Part shown: positions 59,993 to 64,000 of the stretch, one piece after another
How positions within the stretch are numbered: position 1 is the stretch's first letter
How the letters are laid out: each line of letters begins with the position of its first letter
Assembly (NCBI RefSeq): GCF_046036945.1
Contig: NZ_JBJQOQ010000022.1
Span: 1 to 64,000, forward strand
Source: Brevibacillus_C sp046036945
GTDB lineage: Bacteria > Bacillota > Bacilli > Brevibacillales > Brevibacillaceae
Reading direction: 5' to 3'
Length of the DNA stretch: 64,000 nucleotides
The notes under the pieces: generated by a model
What the model saw: the letters and a program-made list of their open reading frames with translations, nothing else
Told to the model about the DNA's origin: nothing
The model's database searches: none
Translations under genes and position numbers: made by a program

Positions 59993-60925
59993 ATGAGCGT
60001 CGTATTCACGTTTCCTGGCCAGGGTTCCCAAGAGCCTCATATGCTTCGCAGCCTGCCTCCCCATCCGGTGATTGCCGGGACGCTTCAAGAGGCGAGCGAG
60101 ATCCTGGGCGAGGACCTGCTTTTATGGGACAGCGAGGATGCACTGAAGTCGACTGTCGCCGTTCAGGTCGCGCTGCTGGTCTCTGGAGTGGCTGCTGCCC
60201 GTGCGCTGCAGGCGGAAGGAGCGCATGTCGATTGGGCTGCAGGTCACTCAGTCGGAGCCTTTGGGGCCGCAGTCATCGCTGGTTCCCTTGCTTTTCCCAC
60301 TGCGCTGACGTTGGTGAAATTGCGGGGGGAGCTGATGGAAAACGCCTTTCGGCAAGGGTATGGCATGGGGGTTGTTTTGGGCATCCAGCAGCAAAAGCTG
60401 CATGACATCGTTGCCAGGACTTTCTCCCGCGAAGACCCTGTCTATCTGGCCAACTACAACGCGCCCGATCAGATCGTGGTAGCCGGGTCTGTCCGGGGCG
60501 TAGACAGAGTGCTGGCAACCGCCCGGCAGGAAGGAGCTAGAAGGGCAGAACGTATTCAGGTGAACGTTCCCTCCCACTGCCCTTTGCTCGATCCCGTCGC
60601 GGACAAATTGGCAGAGGCGCTGAAAGAGGTACCATTGCGCAGGCCGGCGATCCCCTACGCCTCAAACCGTACGGGCCGTACCCTGCTGGACCCGGAAGCG
60701 ATCAGGGAAGATTTGGCGTACGGCGTGTCCCGCCCGGTACGTTGGCATGAGGCTGCTTCGCTGCTGGTTGAACGGGGAGCCCGCTTGTTTATCGAAATGC
60801 CTCCCGGGCGCGTTTTGACCAACCTGGCGAAAACCGCTTTTCCTTCTATCCGCTCAGTCTCGGTAGCCGACAGCGGCCTTAAGACTTGCTGTATTCTGGC
60901 CAACCGGCACAAGGCAAACGATTAA
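59993..60925 (+). CDS. mdcH: Malonate decarboxylase epsilon subunit, malonyl-CoA acyltransferase
   Basis: A 310-residue acyltransferase charging the carrier protein with malonyl from malonyl-CoA. Blocks are FTFPGQGSQEPHML, the nucleophile serine in AAGHSVGAFGAAVIAG, LVKLRGELMENAF (arginine binding the carboxylate) and YNAPDQIVVAG. The catalytic histidine is in VNVPSHCPLLDPV. In many mdc clusters this gene comes last; here it lies directly behind the regulator. ATG 59993 after GGAGGGA is preferred to a start inside the regulator gene. mdcA follows after 23 bases. Confidence 0.93.
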   Translation: MSVVFTFPGQGSQEPHMLRSLPPHPVIAGTLQEASEILGEDLLLWDSEDALKSTVAVQVALLVSGVAAARALQAEGAHVDWAAGHSVGAFGAAVIAGSLAFPTALTLVKLRGELMENAFRQGYGMGVVLGIQQQKLHDIVARTFSREDPVYLANYNAPDQIVVAGSVRGVDRVLATARQEGARRAERIQVNVPSHCPLLDPVADKLAEALKEVPLRRPAIPYASNRTGRTLLDPEAIREDLAYGVSRPVRWHEAASLLVERGARLFIEMPPGRVLTNLAKTAFPSIRSVSVADSGLKTCCILANRHKAND

Positions 60926-60948
60926 CAATGTGAAAGGAGAAGGATACT

Positions 60949-62610
60949 GTGCAGCGAGACAATCGAACTGTCACAAGTGAACGCTCATGGACCACCCGCC
61001 GCGATGCGAAAGCGGCACGGGTAGCCAAGCTGGAAGGCATCGCCAGCGGGCGGGTCATCCCGACCGAAAGCATCGTCGAGGCGCTGGAAGCGCTGATCGC
61101 CCCGGGAGATCGGGTGGTGCTGGAGGGAAACAACCAGAAGCAGGCCTCGTTTCTGTCCAAAGCGTTGGCCCAGGTTGACCCCGCAAAAGTCAACAATTTG
61201 CACATGATTATGTCCAGCATCTCCCGGCCGGAGCATTTGGACATTTTCGAACAGGGCATCGCAAGAAAAATTGATTTTTCCTACGCCGGTCCGCAAAGCC
61301 TGCGCATCGCGCAAATGCTGGAGGACGGCAAGCTGACGATGGGAGAAATACATACCTATCTCGAATTGTACGGAAGGCTGTTTATCGACCTGATCCCCTC
61401 GGTCGCCTTGGTCGCTGCAGATAAGGCGGACCGGTCGGGCAATCTGTACACAGGAGCCAATACGGAGGAAACGCCTACTTTGGTTGAAGCCGCTGCCTTT
61501 CGAGATGGCATCGTGATCGCGCAGGTCAACGAATTGGCAGAAGAGCTTCCCCGCGTGGACATACCCGGCTCATGGATTGATTTTGTCGTAGTGGCCGACA
61601 AGCCTTACCAGCTGGAGGCGCTGTTTACCAGAGACCCGCGCCACATCACCGAAATTCAGGTACTGATGGCGATGATGACGATTCGCGGCATTTACGAGCG
61701 CCACAATGTCCAGTCGCTGAACCATGGCATTGGCTATAATACAGCGGCGATCGAGCTCTTGCTTCCGACATACGGAGAATCTTTAGGATTAAAAGGGAAA
61801 ATATGCAAACACTGGGCGCTCAACCCTCATCCTACCCTCATCCCGGCGATTGAAAGCGGCTGGGTCGAAAGCGTCCACTGTTTTGGCGGGGAGGTCGGGA
61901 TGGAGAGGTATGTCGCGGCCCGGCCCGATGTCTTTTTTACCGGCCGCGACGGCAGCTTGCGTTCCAACCGGGCGCTCTGCCAGGTCGCCGGACAGTACGC
62001 AGTCGACCTGTTCATCGGCTCGACCCTGCAGATGGATCGGGACGGTAATTCCTCGACCGTGACGAGCGGCAGGCTGGCCGGTTTTGGCGGAGCACCCAAT
62101 ATGGGACACGATCCCCGCGGCCGCCGTCACTCTACTCCCGCCTGGTTAAACATGATCACCTCGGACAACCCGCTGGAGCGGGGGAGAAAGCTCGTCGTGC
62201 AGATGGTGGAGACTTTTCAGACAGGGAATTGCCCCGTATTCGTGGAGGAGCTGGACGCGGTTCAGGTAGGCCGCACCGCACATTTGGCAACCGCTCCGGT
62301 GATGATCTACGGAGAGGACGTCACCCACGTCGTGACAGAGGAAGGGATCGCCTATTTGTACATGGCAAGCAGCATGGAGGAACGCCGAAGAGCGATTGCG
62401 GCGATCGCCGGCGTAACGCCGATCGGGATGGAGCATGACCCAAGAGAGACAGAGCGGCTGCGCAGGGAGGGAATCATCGCCCTGCCGGAGGATTTGGGAG
62501 TCCGCCGGACAGATGCCAAGCGCTCGCTGCTTGCCGCAAAGAGTGTAGAAGAGCTGGTCGAGTGGTCAGGGGGACTGTATCAGCCGCCGCTCAAATTCCG
62601 GAGCTGGTAA
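60949..62610 (+). CDS. mdcA: Malonate decarboxylase alpha subunit (acetyl-ACP:malonate acyltransferase)
   Basis: A 553-residue subunit exchanging malonate for acetate on the carrier protein of biotin-independent malonate decarboxylase. Blocks include KVNNLHMIMSSISRPEHLDI, SVALVAADKADRSGNLYTGA, HNVQSLNHGIGYNTAAIELL, CFGGEVGMERYVAARPDVFF, GGAPNMGHDPRGRRHST and GEDVTHVVTEEGIAYL. GTG 60949 follows AAAGGAGAAGG. The length matches known MdcA. Confidence 0.95.
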   Translation: MQRDNRTVTSERSWTTRRDAKAARVAKLEGIASGRVIPTESIVEALEALIAPGDRVVLEGNNQKQASFLSKALAQVDPAKVNNLHMIMSSISRPEHLDIFEQGIARKIDFSYAGPQSLRIAQMLEDGKLTMGEIHTYLELYGRLFIDLIPSVALVAADKADRSGNLYTGANTEETPTLVEAAAFRDGIVIAQVNELAEELPRVDIPGSWIDFVVVADKPYQLEALFTRDPRHITEIQVLMAMMTIRGIYERHNVQSLNHGIGYNTAAIELLLPTYGESLGLKGKICKHWALNPHPTLIPAIESGWVESVHCFGGEVGMERYVAARPDVFFTGRDGSLRSNRALCQVAGQYAVDLFIGSTLQMDRDGNSSTVTSGRLAGFGGAPNMGHDPRGRRHSTPAWLNMITSDNPLERGRKLVVQMVETFQTGNCPVFVEELDAVQVGRTAHLATAPVMIYGEDVTHVVTEEGIAYLYMASSMEERRRAIAAIAGVTPIGMEHDPRETERLRREGIIALPEDLGVRRTDAKRSLLAAKSVEELVEWSGGLYQPPLKFRSW

Positions 62611-62625
62611 AGGGAGGGATGCGAA

Positions 62626-63516
62626 GTGGTTTGGACGAATGCCGCACAGTGCGGTGAATACCTTGCCAGTCAGGCCGTCGCCGCTCTCCTGGAGGAAGCC
62701 CGGCTCACGCCGAAACCCGGGCTCGTAGATGAAGAGAGTACGGGAGCCCACGACGACCTCAACATCGAACTGATGATCCGTTCGGCGACCGCCCTGGAGG
62801 AAACGTTTGCCGAGATCGGTTTTACAGCTTACCGCCGGCTTCCATCCCAATTGCTGCGCGAAGAGATCGCCGAGATTGGCCGCCAGGGGGAGAAGGTCAT
62901 GCTCACGGCGACCGGCGGCTCGAATACCCATAAGGGTGCGATCTGGGCGATTGGGCTGTTGACGGCTGCCGCCGCGATGCTTGACCCGGGTGCGTCACCA
63001 TTCGAGATCGCCTCCACTGCAGGAAAGCTCGCCTGTTATCCCGATCGGTATGCTCCCAGGCAATCTTCAAACGGCTCACGCGTACAGCGCCGCTATGGGG
63101 TGGAAGGCGCGAGGGGGGAGGCCCAGCAAGGGTTTCCCCATGTGATCCGCATCGCCCTGCCGACTTTGTACCAAGCGCGGCGGCACGGCGTATCGGAGAA
63201 GCTGGCCAAGCTGGATGCGCTGGTCGCGCTGATCGCCAATCTGGATGACACGTGCCTGCTGCATCGCGGCGGGATGGAGGCGCTGTTGGCTGCAAAAGAA
63301 AAGGCAAACATGATACGGGCCACGGGCGGCGTGTCGACTCGCATCGGTTGGAAATTGCTTCGGGAGCTGGACGAAGATCTGTTGGTCCGCCATGCTTCCC
63401 CCGGGGGCAGCGCTGATCTGCTGGCTGCCGCACTTTTTCTCGACCGGCTGCATGCTGGCGGAAGCGGCGGCCCGGTCATCCTGAAGCGAAACGAAGCGTA
63501 TGCAAGGCAAGTATAA
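62626..63516 (+). CDS. mdcB: Triphosphoribosyl-dephospho-CoA synthase MdcB
   Basis: A 296-residue CitG-type enzyme forming the precursor of the carrier-protein prosthetic group. It has EARLTPKPGLVDEESTGAHD, LNIELMIRSATALEETFAEI, TATGGSNTHKGAIWAIGLLT, EGARGEAQQGFPHVIRIALP and LIANLDDTCLLHRGGMEAL, the expected blocks in order. GTG 62626 follows GGGAGGG, 15 bases after mdcA. The mdcG transferase that should attach the group is not in the window, so it is probably downstream. Confidence 0.94.
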   Translation: MVWTNAAQCGEYLASQAVAALLEEARLTPKPGLVDEESTGAHDDLNIELMIRSATALEETFAEIGFTAYRRLPSQLLREEIAEIGRQGEKVMLTATGGSNTHKGAIWAIGLLTAAAAMLDPGASPFEIASTAGKLACYPDRYAPRQSSNGSRVQRRYGVEGARGEAQQGFPHVIRIALPTLYQARRHGVSEKLAKLDALVALIANLDDTCLLHRGGMEALLAAKEKANMIRATGGVSTRIGWKLLRELDEDLLVRHASPGGSADLLAAALFLDRLHAGGSGGPVILKRNEAYARQV

Positions 63517-63539
63517 CGCGATGTACGGAGGTGTTGAGA

Positions 63540-63836
63540 ATGGAGACCTTCACGTTCGAATTCCCCGCGACCAAGCAGCTGCAGGGGCGGGCCCATGTAG
63601 GTGTGGTTGGCTCCGGTGATTTGGAGATCCTGCTCGAACCGTCGGCCGAGCCCCGCACGCGTGTCGTGATCCGGACCGGTTGTACCGGATTTCAAGAAAA
63701 GTGGCGGTTGGTACTGGAGCGTTTTTTGGTGGCGAATGACGTGGCGGCAGATATCCAGGTGAACGATTTTGGCGCGACCCCAGGGGTTGTGACGTTGAGG
63801 CTGGCGCAGGCATTGGAGGTGAGCCAGGGCAGATGA
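63540..63836 (+). CDS. mdcC: Malonate decarboxylase acyl carrier protein MdcC
   Basis: A 98-residue acyl carrier (delta) subunit that carries the 2'-(5''-phosphoribosyl)-3'-dephospho-CoA arm. The modified serine should be that in HVGVVGSGDLEILLEP near residue 25. NDFGATPGVVTLRLAQALE at the end is typical. ATG 63540 lies 9 bases after GGAGGTG; an earlier TTG at 63531 overlaps that site and is rejected. The stop overlaps the ATG of mdcD. Confidence 0.93.
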   Translation: METFTFEFPATKQLQGRAHVGVVGSGDLEILLEPSAEPRTRVVIRTGCTGFQEKWRLVLERFLVANDVAADIQVNDFGATPGVVTLRLAQALEVSQGR

Positions 63837-64000
63837 GACGCAGGGAAAGCTTTGTCGAGCTGGATGCGCGAGAACGCGCGCGAGCGGTGCTGGATGAAGG
63901 CAGCTTCCGCGAGCTTCTCGGTCCCTTTGACCGGATGGAATCGCCCCATTTAGAGACCCAGGGAATCGTCCCGCAGAGTGATGACGGAGTAGTCGTAGCG
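63833..64000 (+). CDS. mdcD: Malonate decarboxylase beta subunit MdcD, 5' end only
   Basis: The first 56 codons of the beta carboxyltransferase-like subunit, which with MdcE decarboxylates malonyl-ACP. The opening ESFVELDARERARAVLDEGS, then FRELLGPFDRMESPHL, is the usual MdcD start. ATG 63833 overlaps the mdcC stop by 3 bases (ATGA). The gene is cut by the window end; mdcE and mdcG are expected next. Confidence 0.9.
   Translation, partial: MRRRESFVELDARERARAVLDEGSFRELLGPFDRMESPHLETQGIVPQSDDGVVVA

Overview
The window looks like a chromosome segment of a Gram-positive, spore-forming member of the Paenibacillaceae/Brevibacillus group. Grounds for this are AGGAGG-type ribosome binding sites with frequent GTG/TTG starts, a sporulation-phosphorelay KapB homologue, two tandem YheC/YheD-type ATP-grasp genes, a Bacillus-type anaerobic cobalamin operon (CbiH60-like and long CbiX proteins) and a PTS enzyme I. 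The genus is an inference. No rRNA, intact tRNA or CRISPR array was seen.

Region by region. 1-3.2 kb: methionine sulfoxide reductase MsrAB, then a self-operator TetR gene overlapping a glycerophosphodiester phosphodiesterase gene. 3.2-9.4 kb: a scarred accessory zone with an IS1380-type transposase wreck, a tRNA 3'-end fragment, a decayed blaI-blaR pair, two collapsed tandem tyrosine recombinases and palindromic TTCGYATAAC sites at both edges. 9.4-13 kb: a YheC/D-like pair, MgtC-like and DUF5316 proteins. 13.4-23.2 kb: a defective integrative element of about 9.8 kb with a large serine recombinase, sitting inside a nitroreductase gene whose two halves lie at 13.03-13.40 and 23.19-23.44 kb. 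It carries a ParB-like gene, an ardA/relaxase deletion scar, a BlaI/BlaR1-like pair with an unusual sensor domain, a sigma-like regulator and five copies of a 25-bp palindrome.

23.6-38.8 kb: mostly housekeeping and single genes: DUF418 membrane protein, an OmpR-type two-component system, KapB, branched-chain aminotransferase, an SDR protein, ptsI, small envelope proteins and lipoproteins, a frameshifted formamidase next to an FmdB zinc-ribbon gene, and a divergent MocR regulator/EamA exporter pair. 38.8-57.8 kb: a promoter, cobalamin riboswitch and terminator control a compact operon of 20 genes. CbiMNQO imports cobalt. CbiX inserts it. CbiL, CbiH60, CbiF, CbiG, CbiD, CbiET, CbiJ, CbiC, CbiA and CbiP build cobyric acid. 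CobO, CbiB, CobT and CbiZ adenosylate, attach or salvage the lower-ligand arm. Adjacent genes overlap or nearly touch throughout. 57.9-64 kb: malonate catabolism, with the MadLM importer divergent from a GntR regulator and the biotin-independent malonate decarboxylase genes mdcH-A-B-C-D, the last cut by the window end.

The most unusual features are the 25-bp palindrome family and long folded region in the defective element, the BlaR1-like receptor with a non-penicillin-binding ectodomain, and the 13-residue tandem repeat inside the CbiH60-like protein.
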